40,337 bases of DNA from Clostridiales bacterium UBA3259 (GTDB lineage Bacteria > Bacillota_A > Clostridia > Oscillospirales > Oscillospiraceae): contig DEUP01000033.1 of NCBI GenBank assembly GCA_002362625.1, positions 109,888 through 150,224 of the forward strand. Direction: 5' to 3'. Under the pieces are notes generated by a model. That model saw only the letters and a list, made by a program, of their open reading frames with translations, searched no databases and was not told the DNA's origin. Of this stretch, positions 8,542 to 15,895 are shown in pieces (position 1 is the stretch's first letter; the number at the start of each line of letters is the position of its first letter). The translations under genes were made by a program, and so were the position numbers.

Positions 8542-9168
8542 TTATTTTCTGATTTCCTGCCAAATCGCCGGATCGATGGCCCGATCCTTAAAGTAGAAGG
8601 CCCGGTCTTTTTCTCCAACCGCCCGCAGAATCCGGCAGGGATTGCCCACAGCGATCACCCCGGAAGGGATGTCCCTGGTCACAATGCTCCCCGCGCCGAT
8701 GACCGTATTGTCTCCGATGGTCACCCCAGGCAGCACCACCACGCCGGCTCCAAGCCAGCAGTTTCGGCCGATGGAAACCGGCATATTGTACTGCATCCCT
8801 CTTTCCCGCAGCTCCGGGCAGATGGGATGCCCCGCCGTGGCAATGGTCACATTGGGGCCGATCATGGTATTGTCTCCCACATAGATGTGGGTATCGTCCA
8901 CCAGGGTCAGGTTAAAGTTGGCGTAGACATTTCTTCCGAAATGGACATGCTTTCCGGCGAAATTGGCGTGGAAGGGGGACTCCACATAGCACCCTTCCCC
9001 AATTTCCGCGAACATCTCCCGCAGCTTATTTTCCCGCCGGGCCATATCCACATGGGGAATCTCATTGTATTCCCGCAGTGTGTCCAGCAGGAGCATCTGC
9101 TCCGCCATGATCTCCGGATCACCGGGATCATACAGCATTCCGCTGTGCTGCTTTTCCCGCTGGTTCAT
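8542..9168 (-). CDS. Maltose/galactoside O-acetyltransferase-like hexapeptide-repeat protein
   Basis: A 208-residue left-handed beta-helix acetyltransferase of the LacA/Maa/NodL type, which moves acetyl from acetyl-CoA to a sugar hydroxyl. It has the N-terminal Maa domain (MLYDPGDPEI ... LLDTLREYN), hexapeptide repeats, the catalytic histidine in TAGHPICPELRERG and the C-terminal GVIAVGNPCRILR signature. The ATG shares one base with the TGA of the upstream aminopeptidase gene (TGATG), so translation is coupled and the frame upstream is not used. Natural substrate unknown; pairing with an aminopeptidase gives no clear clue. Confidence 0.9.
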   Translation of the reverse strand: MNQREKQHSGMLYDPGDPEIMAEQMLLLDTLREYNEIPHVDMARRENKLREMFAEIGEGCYVESPFHANFAGKHVHFGRNVYANFNLTLVDDTHIYVGDNTMIGPNVTIATAGHPICPELRERGMQYNMPVSIGRNCWLGAGVVVLPGVTIGDNTVIGAGSIVTRDIPSGVIAVGNPCRILRAVGEKDRAFYFKDRAIDPAIWQEIRK

Positions 9169-10391
9169 CAGAAGGCCCAGCTGCCGCCCCGGAAGATGGG
9201 AACGGTCTTCCCATCGGCGCAGATGGCATCGATGTTCATGCTGTCGCAGCCGATCATGAAGTCCTCGTGAATCATGGAGTCGTTGATTCCCAAGGCCCGA
9301 CACTCCTCCAGGGTCTTATTCTCAAAGTCCCGGATGGTGTCGGCAAAGCCCATGCCCAGAGCCAGATGGCAGGCGGCGTTCTCGTCGAACAGAGTGTTAT
9401 AGAACAGGATGCCGCTTTCGCTGATAGGGCTTTTCTGGGGCACCAGAGCGCACTCGCCCAGATAGGCGGCGCCCTCGTCCATGGCAATCATGGTCTTTAA
9501 GACATCCTCGCCCTTCTTCGCCCCTACCTCCGCCACCTTGCCGCCCTCAAAGCGGACAAAGAAATCCTCAATCAGAATTCCACGGTAGGAAAGAGGCTTT
9601 GTGGCATAGACGATACCCTCCGCCTCGCCCTTTTTGGGGGAGATAAAGCATTCCTCCGTAGGGATGTTGGGGTTAAAGAAAATACCCTGGAGGGAGGTTT
9701 CTCCGCCGCCCTTCCATTCCGCCTCGCCGATCATGCCCACCGTCAGGTCGGTGCCGTTGTCCGCGGTGTAGTGGAGGGAACGGATATTCAGGCTGTTCAG
9801 ATAGTCGCAGCGCCGGGCAAGTTCGGCATTGTGGTCTTCCCAGGCCTTCACCGGATCTCCGTCCACCCGGGAGGTGAAGAGGATGGCCTCCCACAGCTTC
9901 TCCATGGCAGCGCTGGCCCGCATCCCCGGGAACACCTTCTTCGCCCAGGCGGCGCCGGGGACGGCGGCAATGCACCATTGATCCCGGTTCTCCCGGCGAT
10001 CCCGGTAGGGCTTCAGAATCGGATACGCCAGCTGATTTGCCTTGCTGACCTTTTCCATATTGATGCCCTTGAGGCCGTCGGGATCCTCGGAAACCAGATG
10101 GATCCGGGCGGGCAGGACCTGGCAAAAATGCTCCTGCTTCGCCTTCTGCCACTCGGTGACCTCACCCAGGGTCTTCACGGACTGATAGCGGACATGAAGC
10201 TTTTTAAGCCTCGGATAGTCCCACTCCACCGTGACCTTTCTGGCCCCCACCTTATAGGCCTCCTCCACCACCATGGCGACAAACTCCGGCTGATCCAGGT
10301 CCGCGTAGATAACGACCTCCTGGCCCTTCTGGACATTGACGCCGCGGCGGACAATCAGCCGTGCGTAATCTCGTAAAACTGTTTTCTTCAT
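9168..10391 (-). CDS. M29-family metalloaminopeptidase
   Basis: A 407-residue cytosolic exopeptidase of the AmpS/PepS (thermophilic) family, releasing N-terminal amino acids with two metal ions. Family features visible: the N-terminal GQEVVIYADLDQPEFVAMV, and the C-terminal metal ligands in PTEECFISP, YLGECALV, ENAACHLALG and MIHEDFMIG. The start at 10391 has AAAGGAG 9 nt upstream; 31 further in-frame codons overlap the promoter and are not part of the protein. Transcribed with the acetyltransferase gene. Divergent from the homocysteine methyltransferase gene. Confidence 0.93.
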   Translation of the reverse strand: MKKTVLRDYARLIVRRGVNVQKGQEVVIYADLDQPEFVAMVVEEAYKVGARKVTVEWDYPRLKKLHVRYQSVKTLGEVTEWQKAKQEHFCQVLPARIHLVSEDPDGLKGINMEKVSKANQLAYPILKPYRDRRENRDQWCIAAVPGAAWAKKVFPGMRASAAMEKLWEAILFTSRVDGDPVKAWEDHNAELARRCDYLNSLNIRSLHYTADNGTDLTVGMIGEAEWKGGGETSLQGIFFNPNIPTEECFISPKKGEAEGIVYATKPLSYRGILIEDFFVRFEGGKVAEVGAKKGEDVLKTMIAMDEGAAYLGECALVPQKSPISESGILFYNTLFDENAACHLALGMGFADTIRDFENKTLEECRALGINDSMIHEDFMIGCDSMNIDAICADGKTVPIFRGGSWAF

Positions 10392-10425
10392 AGAAGCTGC
10401 TCCTTTGCTTTTTCGGATTTCCGCT

Positions 10426-10454
10426 ATCTTACCAGATTTTACCCAAAAGGTCAA
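10426..10454 (-). promoter_or_regulatory. Promoter of the aminopeptidase operon
   Basis: TTGACC (10449-10454) and TAAGAT (10426-10431) on the minus strand, 17-bp spacer, about 35 nt before the ATG. It lies back to back with the plus-strand promoter at 10468-10496. Confidence 0.65.
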
Positions 10455-10467
10455 TCGGTATAACCTC

Positions 10468-10496
10468 TTGCAATCCCCGGGCAACTGGAATATAAT
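10468..10496 (+). promoter_or_regulatory. Promoter of the homocysteine methyltransferase gene
   Basis: TTGCAA (10468-10473), a 17-bp spacer and a consensus TATAAT (10491-10496). The predicted transcript start is near 10503, only about 5 nt before an in-frame ATG at 10508 and 26 nt before the ATG at 10529. Confidence 0.75.
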
Positions 10497-10528
10497 AAGA
10501 AAAATTTATGAAAAACGGGGTATCCTTC

Positions 10529-11419
10529 ATGTTGACCAGAGAAGCCTTTCAGGAAAACGTTAAAAACGGACTGTATCTTCTGGACGGAGCCACCGGCTCC
10601 AACCTCCGAAACGCCGGAATGCCCAAGGGCTGCTGCGCCGAGCAGTGGATCCTGGAGCATCCCGAGCCGCTGGTTGCCCTGCAGCGCGGCTACGCCCAGG
10701 CCGGAAGCCAAATCATCTATGCCCCCACCTTCCAGGCCCAGCCCATCGCCCTGAAGACCGTGGGGCTTGACAAGCAGACGGAACGGATCAACGAGGCATT
10801 GGTCTCCCTGTCCCGGTCTGCCGCTCCCGGCTGCCTCATTGCCGGAGACCTGACTACCCTCGCCACCTTCTGCGACAGCTGGGATCCTGACAGCTTCGAC
10901 CTGCTGGTGGAAAATTACCGCCGACAGATCCGGGGCCTTTTAGACGGCGGCGCGGATCTGCTGGCCGCGGAAACCCTTCTCTATCCCCAGGAGGCGGAGG
11001 CCATTCTCACCGCCGCCGAGCTGGAAGGCGCCGGAGCCGTTCTCTACACCTTTACCATGCAGGCCGACGGCTCCCTGTTTTCCGGTGCCGACGCGGCTCC
11101 CATTTTAAAGGAGCTGGAGCAGGCGGGAGCCGCCGCTGTGGGCTTTAACTGCGTAGCGGCGGACAACATGACCGCCGGCCTGGTAAGCAGACTGCGCCGG
11201 TATGTGAAAATCCCTCTGGTCTGCAAGCCAAACGCCGGAATTCCGGTAATCAACGACCAGGGGACGGCGGAATACGCTATGGAACCGGAGGCCTTCCGGG
11301 ACATTGTGATGGCGTGTAAGGAAAACGGCGCGGATATTCTGGGCGGCTGCTGCGGCACCACACCCGCTCACATTGCCGCCTTGAAGGCCGCGGTTTCCCT
11401 CCCTTTAAAATTTATTTAA
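10529..11419 (+). CDS. Homocysteine S-methyltransferase family protein (MmuM/MetH N-terminal type)
   Basis: Transfers a methyl group to homocysteine to form methionine, with zinc activating the thiol. The 296-residue TIM barrel has LDGATGSNL near the start and the three zinc cysteines: GFNC and the C-terminal GGCCGTTPAHI. The methyl donor is probably S-methylmethionine, betaine or a folate/corrinoid partner, since no cobalamin domain is attached. Start is uncertain: an ATG at 10508 is also in frame but would give a nearly leaderless message, while the ATG at 10529 has only a weak GGGG upstream. Together with luxS and mtnN at 24-25 kb it would close the homocysteine-to-methionine step. Confidence 0.88.
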   Translation: MLTREAFQENVKNGLYLLDGATGSNLRNAGMPKGCCAEQWILEHPEPLVALQRGYAQAGSQIIYAPTFQAQPIALKTVGLDKQTERINEALVSLSRSAAPGCLIAGDLTTLATFCDSWDPDSFDLLVENYRRQIRGLLDGGADLLAAETLLYPQEAEAILTAAELEGAGAVLYTFTMQADGSLFSGADAAPILKELEQAGAAAVGFNCVAADNMTAGLVSRLRRYVKIPLVCKPNAGIPVINDQGTAEYAMEPEAFRDIVMACKENGADILGGCCGTTPAHIAALKAAVSLPLKFI

Positions 11420-11435
11420 AATTTGTTCATTTTTC

Positions 11436-11464
11436 TTGTCAAGGGGAAAAAAGTTTGGTATACT
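11436..11464 (+). promoter_or_regulatory. Promoter giving a probably leaderless transcript
   Basis: TTGTCA (11436-11441), a 17-bp spacer and TATACT (11459-11464). The predicted start of transcription, near 11471, is about 3 nt from the ATG of the next gene at 11474. Confidence 0.7.
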
Positions 11465-11473
11465 GTTTCCGTT

Positions 11474-12892
11474 ATGAAAAACAGAACTCATTTTTATGTC
11501 AGCCGTAAAAACGCGCTGACCTGGCTGATGACGCTGTGCCTGGTGGCTTCGGCAGTGACCCGCATTTGGTTTGCCGGTTTGAAAGGATCCGGCGGGCCTG
11601 TTCCCGTGTGGAGTCAAATCGTTCTGCCCCTCGCGGCCACCGCGCTGTTCGCGCTCATCGTTCTCATTGACGGCAAGGAGCGTTTCTACCGCACCACCGT
11701 CCCCGTCTGGATGGCCGCCCTGTACTGCGGTCTCGCCCTCCAGCGCTCCGTGGGCAGCCGCCTGATGCTGTGGCTGTTCTGGATTGCCCTGATCTTCTTT
11801 GCCACCCTCTACGGCGAGGTGGTCACCGGCAGCCGCACCCATACCGCCCTGCCCATTATCCTGGTCGCCATCGCGCCCCTGTGCTTTCTGCTGTACTACT
11901 GCCGAAGGGCTCTGATCCACCTGGACATGGAAATCCTGCTCTTCTTCCTGCCGGACATTCTTGCCCTCCTGGGCGCCGTCTTCGTGACCTTTGCCCTGCG
12001 GATATCCCCTCAGGGCGAGTATCATCCCACCTGGGGCGATCGAAGCGACGGCCGCCGGATCCGTTCCATTCCTGCCATGTCTCAGGTGGTTCCCTACATC
12101 ATGGTGGAGCGGAACGAGTCCACCAACTATTTCACCGAATCCCTGGAGATCACCCACATTGACCGCTATATTCGGCAAAAGCGCCGTCAGGGTATGACCA
12201 ATTTCGGCATCAACCATGTGCTCCTGGCCGCCTACTGCCGGGCCGTCTGCCGCTATCCCGGCCTGAACCGCTTTCTGGCCGGTCAGAAGGTCTACTCCCG
12301 TGGAGAGGACATCCAGTACTGCATGACCATCAAGAAGGAAATGTCCACCGATTCCCCGGACTCCTGCATCAAGGTGCATTTAAGCCCCCGGGACACCGCC
12401 GACGACGTGTACCGCAAGTTCCAATCCGTTGTGGACGAGGTAAAAAGCACGCCTCTGGACTCGGACTTTGACAACACCGCCGGTGCCCTGACCCTGATTC
12501 CCGGAGTATTTCTGAAATTCACCGTGTGGCTGCTGAAGCTGCTGGACTATTTCGGACTGCTTCCCAAATTTCTGCTGGAGGTCAGCCCCTTCCACGGCTC
12601 TCTGTTCATGACCTCCATGGGGTCTCTGGGCATCCCGCCCATCTATCATCACCTGTATAACTTCGGCAACCTGCCGGTATTCGGTGCCTTCGGTATGAAG
12701 CGCCGGGCTACGGAGGTTCTGGAGGACGGCACTGTGGTGACGAGAAAGTATGTGGATCTGAAATTCACCATGGACGAGCGGATCCTGGACGGCTACTACT
12801 ACGCCGCCTTCTTCAAGCACTACAAGCGGATTCTCCAGCACCCCGAAATTCTGGATCATCCCCCCGAGGAAGTCCTGAAGGACATCGATTGA
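11474..12892 (+). CDS. Membrane protein with C-terminal E2-type acyltransferase-like domain, catalytic His replaced
   Basis: A 472-residue protein with two parts. Residues about 10-185 form six predicted membrane helices. Residues about 195-460 resemble the catalytic domain of 2-oxoacid dehydrogenase E2 subunits/chloramphenicol acetyltransferase: SLFMTSMGSLGI near the centre and DERILDGYYYAAFF at the end. In active enzymes the last motif is DHRxxDG with a catalytic histidine; here the position is Glu. No lipoyl domain or E1/E3 genes are nearby. The ATG at 11474 has no ribosome binding site and sits almost on the predicted transcript start. It overlaps birA by 4 nt if birA uses its TTG. Function unknown; membrane-bound acyl transfer or an acyl-CoA-sensing pseudoenzyme are possibilities. 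Confidence 0.75.
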   Translation: MKNRTHFYVSRKNALTWLMTLCLVASAVTRIWFAGLKGSGGPVPVWSQIVLPLAATALFALIVLIDGKERFYRTTVPVWMAALYCGLALQRSVGSRLMLWLFWIALIFFATLYGEVVTGSRTHTALPIILVAIAPLCFLLYYCRRALIHLDMEILLFFLPDILALLGAVFVTFALRISPQGEYHPTWGDRSDGRRIRSIPAMSQVVPYIMVERNESTNYFTESLEITHIDRYIRQKRRQGMTNFGINHVLLAAYCRAVCRYPGLNRFLAGQKVYSRGEDIQYCMTIKKEMSTDSPDSCIKVHLSPRDTADDVYRKFQSVVDEVKSTPLDSDFDNTAGALTLIPGVFLKFTVWLLKLLDYFGLLPKFLLEVSPFHGSLFMTSMGSLGIPPIYHHLYNFGNLPVFGAFGMKRRATEVLEDGTVVTRKYVDLKFTMDERILDGYYYAAFFKHYKRILQHPEILDHPPEEVLKDID

Positions 12893-13692
12893 GTATGAAA
12901 GACGAAATTTTATCCTGCCTCTCCCCCCAATATCCTTGGGGGGAGCTTGTCACCTATCTCCCGGAAACCGACTCCACCAACACCCAGCTAAAGCGCCTGG
13001 CCCGGGAGGGCGCCCTCGAGGGCACCGCTCTGGTTTCCGGCCATCAAACGGTTGGCCGGGGCCGGAAGGGCCGCAGCTTCTATTCCCCGGAGGGCATGGG
13101 CATCTATCTGAGCATCCTGCTGCGCCCCAAGTACGAGGCCGCGGATCTTATGCACCTGACCTGCGCCACCGGGGTTGCCATGTGCGACGCCATGGAAAGC
13201 ATTACAGGCGTGCGGCCCGGTATCAAGTGGACAAACGACCTGGTCTTTGGGAAGCGGAAGCTGGGCGGCATTCTGACGGAGCTGGGCTTTACTCCTCAGG
13301 GAAAACTTGACTATGCCGTCATCGGCATCGGCATCAACTGCCGCCAGCAGCCCCAGGACTTCCCCCCGGAGATCCGGGACATGGCAGGCTCCCTTGCCAT
13401 GATGTCCGGGCAAGCGGTGAGCCGCGCCCAGGTGGCCGCCGCCATGCTGGATTCCCTGTATCAAATGCGCCAGACCCTGCTCACGGGAAAGGACGCCATG
13501 TTCACAAAGTACCGCCGTGACTGCGTCACCCTGGGCCAGCCCGTCTCTCTGGTGCGGGGGGAGGAGGTTCGCCACGCCTACGCCCTGACCGTGGACAATA
13601 GCGGCGCATTGGTGGTTCGCCTGCCGGATGGGCAGGAGGAAACCGTCAATTCCGGGGAGGTCAGCGTCCGGGGCATGTACGGATATCTTTAA
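12889..13692 (+). CDS. birA: Biotin--[acetyl-CoA-carboxylase] ligase, monofunctional
   Basis: Activates biotin to biotinyl-AMP and attaches it to the lysine of biotin carboxyl carrier domains. The 267-residue product has the BirA core motifs TDSTNTQLK, GRGRKGRSF (adenylate loop), KWTNDLVFGKRKLGGILTE and GIGINC, plus the C-terminal SH3-like domain. The N-terminal winged helix of regulatory BirA is absent, so it should not act as a biotin repressor. Two starts are possible: TTG at 12889, 6 nt after AAGGA and overlapping the previous stop as TTGA, or ATG at 12895 with a 12-nt spacing; I favour the TTG. Co-transcription with the acyltransferase-like membrane protein is likely. Confidence 0.92.
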   Translation: MSMKDEILSCLSPQYPWGELVTYLPETDSTNTQLKRLAREGALEGTALVSGHQTVGRGRKGRSFYSPEGMGIYLSILLRPKYEAADLMHLTCATGVAMCDAMESITGVRPGIKWTNDLVFGKRKLGGILTELGFTPQGKLDYAVIGIGINCRQQPQDFPPEIRDMAGSLAMMSGQAVSRAQVAAAMLDSLYQMRQTLLTGKDAMFTKYRRDCVTLGQPVSLVRGEEVRHAYALTVDNSGALVVRLPDGQEETVNSGEVSVRGMYGYL

Positions 13693-13726
13693 AAATGTAT
13701 TTTCTGTAAAAAACGGGAAAACCTTC

Positions 13727-13755
13727 TTGCTTTTTTCGTCATGATTGGTTATACT
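13727..13755 (+). promoter_or_regulatory. Promoter of the small Ala/Glu/Pro-rich protein gene
   Basis: TTGCTT (13727-13732), 17-bp spacer, TATACT (13750-13755), about 31 nt of leader before the ATG at 13793. Confidence 0.7.
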
Positions 13756-13792
13756 AATTTGTAGAAAATAAATTCGTATGGAGGTTATTCAC

Positions 13793-14134
13793 ATGAAAGC
13801 TCTGATCAAGATTCTGACTGCCCTGGCCGCTCTTGTGGGTGTCATCTACGCCATCGCCACCTATGGTGAGGAAATCGTGGCTTGGGCAAAAGCCTTTATT
13901 GCCAAGCTTCCCAAGTGCCCCTGCTGCAAGGAGTGCGATGAGTGCGAAGGCACCGAAGCTCCCGCCGCTGAGGAGGCTCCCGCTGAAGAGCCCGCTCCTG
14001 AGGAAGCTCCCGCCGCTGAGGAAGCCCCTACCGAAGAGCCCGCTCCTGCCGAAGAGGCCCCCGCTGAGGAAGCTCCCGCTGTGGAAGTCGCTCCCACCGA
14101 GCCTGTTGCCGACGACAAGGACTTTGCCGAATAA
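13793..14134 (+). CDS. Small membrane-anchored protein with Cys cluster and Ala/Glu/Pro repeat tail
   Basis: A 113-residue protein I do not recognise as a named family. Residues 1-24 form one hydrophobic helix, followed by an amphipathic stretch, then a five-cysteine cluster KCPCCKECDEC (C42, C44, C45, C48, C51). The rest is a tail of imperfect repeats such as PAEEAPAEE, strongly acidic and probably disordered. ATG at 13793 is chosen over the ATG at 13778 because GGAGG lies 8 nt before it and the upstream ATG overlaps that site. It has its own promoter and terminator, so it is a single-gene unit. A metal-binding or cell-envelope spacer role is conceivable, but nothing in the sequence fixes it. 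Confidence 0.75.
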   Translation: MKALIKILTALAALVGVIYAIATYGEEIVAWAKAFIAKLPKCPCCKECDECEGTEAPAAEEAPAEEPAPEEAPAAEEAPTEEPAPAEEAPAEEAPAVEVAPTEPVADDKDFAE

Positions 14135-14152
14135 GATCCGCCAAATGAAATC

Positions 14153-14181
14153 CGCCCGAAGCAATCCGCTTCGGGCGTTTT
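14153..14181 (+). terminator. Terminator after the Ala/Glu/Pro-rich gene
   Basis: Perfect 10-bp stem CGCCCGAAGC/GCTTCGGGCG (14153-14162 with 14168-14177), 5-nt loop, then TTTT. Confidence 0.85.
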
Positions 14182-14194
14182 CATATCCATTTGT

Positions 14195-14272
14195 TTTGCA
14201 AAGTTTATTTTCTATTTTTTGCAAAGCAGACTTGACAAATAGTGCAAAGCGCGCTATACTATCTTTGCAAAG
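14195..14272 (+). repeat. Four operator-like direct repeats at exact 23-bp spacing around the XRE promoter
   Basis: TTTGCAAAG occurs at 14195-14203, 14218-14226 and 14264-14272, and a variant AGTGCAAAG at 14241-14249. Every start-to-start distance is 23 bp and every gap is 14 bp. The core TTTGCAAA is itself a palindrome. The third copy sits in the spacer between the -35 and -10 hexamers and the fourth covers the predicted transcript start, so occupation should repress. The regulator encoded directly downstream is the obvious candidate ligand. Confidence 0.85.
14232..14260 (+). promoter_or_regulatory. Promoter of the XRE regulator/membrane protein pair
   Basis: Consensus TTGACA (14232-14237), 17-bp spacer, TATACT (14255-14260), embedded in the 23-bp repeat array. 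Confidence 0.85.
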
Positions 14273-14327
14273 TTAACTTAGCATTATCCCAGGGCGGACG
14301 CGTCCCGGGATATAACAAGGAGAACCT

Positions 14328-14537
14328 ATGAAAAGTAATATCCGGGAGCTTCGGAAAGCTCATAAGCTGTCCCAGGAGGAGCTGGCCGCCGCCGTGGGTA
14401 CCACACGGCAGACCATCACCTCCATTGAGGTGGGGAAGTATACCGCCTCCCTGCCCCTGGCCTATAAAATCGCCCATTACTTTGGGCTGACCATTGAAGA
14501 AGTATTTGATTTTACGGATTTGGAGGAATCCCTATGA
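14328..14537 (+). CDS. Small XRE/Cro-type helix-turn-helix regulator
   Basis: A 69-residue DNA-binding protein consisting of little more than one HTH_3 domain (IRELRKAHKLSQEELAAAVG, TTRQTITSIEVGKY), similar to the short YozG-type Cro-like regulators of Firmicutes. AAGGAGAACCT precedes the ATG. The stop overlaps the start of the next gene as ATGA, so regulator and membrane protein are translated together. The operator-like repeat array at its own promoter suggests autorepression. Such small XRE proteins are usually paired with a membrane protein; the signal they answer to is unknown. Confidence 0.9.
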   Translation: MKSNIRELRKAHKLSQEELAAAVGTTRQTITSIEVGKYTASLPLAYKIAHYFGLTIEEVFDFTDLEESL

Positions 14538-15004
14538 AAAACTTTCGGGAAAAGTTAAAAATCGACAACATCGTATCCGGCATCGGCTGCGCTGTTTTGC
14601 TTCTGTTCTGCGTTTTGTCCATTGCCGGAGAGGCTGGGGCCTTGCCCTTTTTCACGCCCTCAGTGGGAGATTCCCATTGGCAGTCCCAATGGCGGGGCTT
14701 TATTCTGGGAACTTCCTCCTCTGTGTTTGCCATCATGCTCTTCGGACTGATCCGCAACATTCAGGCACTGCACAATGAGGAAAAGCTGAAAAAGCTGTAC
14801 ATCAAGTGTAATGATGAGCGCACCGTTCAGGTGCAGACCTCCGCCCAGGCCGCCGGTCTTCGGACGGCGGTGATTCTCGGCATCGTGGCTGTGGTGGTTT
14901 CCGGGTATTGGAGCGTCATCGTGAGCATGACCATTATGGTCTGTGTACTGGCTGTGTCCCTGATTACCGTGGGGTTTAAGCTCTACTATCACAGAAAGCT
15001 GTGA
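14534..15004 (+). CDS. Four-helix membrane protein paired with the XRE regulator
   Basis: A 156-residue protein with two pairs of hydrophobic helices: about residues 12-35 and 53-75, then a charged cytoplasmic segment (NEEKLKKLYIKCNDERT), then about 107-127 and 128-150. The layout, including the NDER segment, matches membrane proteins commonly encoded after short XRE regulators in Clostridia (DUF-type, no known function). GGAGGAATCC lies before the ATG inside the regulator's 3' end. Presumably the output or partner of the regulator. Confidence 0.75.
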   Translation: MKNFREKLKIDNIVSGIGCAVLLLFCVLSIAGEAGALPFFTPSVGDSHWQSQWRGFILGTSSSVFAIMLFGLIRNIQALHNEEKLKKLYIKCNDERTVQVQTSAQAAGLRTAVILGIVAVVVSGYWSVIVSMTIMVCVLAVSLITVGFKLYYHRKL

Positions 15005-15024
15005 GCGCATACCAGATACGCAAA

Positions 15025-15065
15025 CCGCCGTCAAGGACATTCCACATCCTTGACGGCGGCTTCTT
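15025..15065 (+). terminator. Terminator after the XRE/membrane pair
   Basis: 13-bp stem CCGCCGTCAAGGA/TCCTTGACGGCGG (15025-15037 with 15047-15059), 9-nt loop, followed by a T-rich run. Confidence 0.85.
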
Positions 15066-15091
15066 ACTTTTTAATTGCTTTGCAACCCGGA

Positions 15092-15427
15092 TTAATCTTC
15101 ATTCCAAACCGCAACACGCTCAACAATGCCATTCTGATCAAAATAAACGCAAAGGTAATCTGTGTGATTGACTTTCCAAATATCGCCCCACATTCCTGAC
15201 AGGCTGTCATCCGGCTCTCCCCACACCTCCATCAGCTGTGTGTTTTTATAGCCCTGTAATTGTCCCGTTGCGTAATCCTCGCCATGATCTCGGTAATAAG
15301 AAACTATCAATTCTTTTGACGGGATATTATCATTGCTTTTTCTGTTATAATATCCATAGAACCAGGCAGATACACATAGTACAGCAGCCAGAATGATTGC
15401 AAAAGTAATTATACTCTTCTTTTTCAT
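15092..15427 (-). CDS. Small exported or membrane-anchored protein
   Basis: A 111-residue protein with an N-terminal hydrophobic segment (MKKKSIITFAIILAAVLCVSAWFYG), no clear lipobox, and an extracytoplasmic domain of about 85 residues. The segment LMEVWGEPDDSLSGMWGDIW followed by YLCVYFDQNGIVERVAVW recalls the fold of SmpA/BamE-like or BLIP-like small domains (a G-x-P turn, then a strand pair), but similarity is weak. AAGGAAT precedes the ATG. Its base composition is clearly more AT-rich than its neighbours, which may indicate transfer. Function not recognised. Confidence 0.65.
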   Translation of the reverse strand: MKKKSIITFAIILAAVLCVSAWFYGYYNRKSNDNIPSKELIVSYYRDHGEDYATGQLQGYKNTQLMEVWGEPDDSLSGMWGDIWKVNHTDYLCVYFDQNGIVERVAVWNED

Positions 15428-15472
15428 ATCATCATATTCCTTGTCAGCTTCCGATTTGAAGCGCAGAAAACA

Positions 15473-15895
15473 TCACTTTGCCCGAATGTCCAGATGGTAG
15501 TCGATAACCCCTGCCTCAGTGTTTTCAATGTTAATGTTATAAGAAAGGTCGATAGTGCCGCCATCGGGAACAATATCAAAAAACACGCTGGTAGCCCGTA
15601 CCGTCAGCAGCAGCGCTCCGAAGGGCGTCTGGTACAGGGAATCGTGATCTACGCCCTCCTGGAAAACCATCTGGGAATTCAGAGCGCCTTCCCGGGTCAG
15701 GATCACCTTCCCCGGTTCCACCCGGAAAGTGGTTGTGACACCCTCCAAGCCCGTCAGGGCGCTTTCCTGGTAGGAAATATCCCAACCGCCGCCGTGGAAT
15801 TCCATGGTGCCTTCCGTGGTCAGCTCGATCACCTCCGGCTCCTGGTTCTCATAACGCTGCCGTCCCTGAATGAATAAGACAACTGTCTGCTTCAT
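15473..15895 (-). CDS. DUF1934 domain protein (YwiB-like)
   Basis: A 140-residue all-beta protein of the DUF1934/YwiB family, calycin-like in fold. Visible family traits: the start VVLFIQGRQRY, ISYQESALTGLEGVTTTFRVEPGKVILTR (split over strands), and the C-terminal LSYNINIENTEAGVIDYHLDIR. The ATG overlaps the ddl stop as ATGA, so it is translationally coupled to D-Ala-D-Ala ligase. The family's function is unknown. Confidence 0.88.
   Translation of the reverse strand: MKQTVVLFIQGRQRYENQEPEVIELTTEGTMEFHGGGWDISYQESALTGLEGVTTTFRVEPGKVILTREGALNSQMVFQEGVDHDSLYQTPFGALLLTVRATSVFFDIVPDGGTIDLSYNINIENTEAGVIDYHLDIRAK

Noticed and set aside
13754..14224. Minus-strand frames rich in Gly/Ser repeats opposite the Ala/Glu/Pro protein
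   Set aside because: Produced by the repeat codons of the real gene read backwards; one crosses the terminator.
14195..14272. Possible CRISPR array or replication iterons
   Set aside because: Repeats are only 9 bp with 14-bp gaps overlapping a promoter; no 24-37 bp repeats, no cas genes, no replication gene or DnaA boxes.
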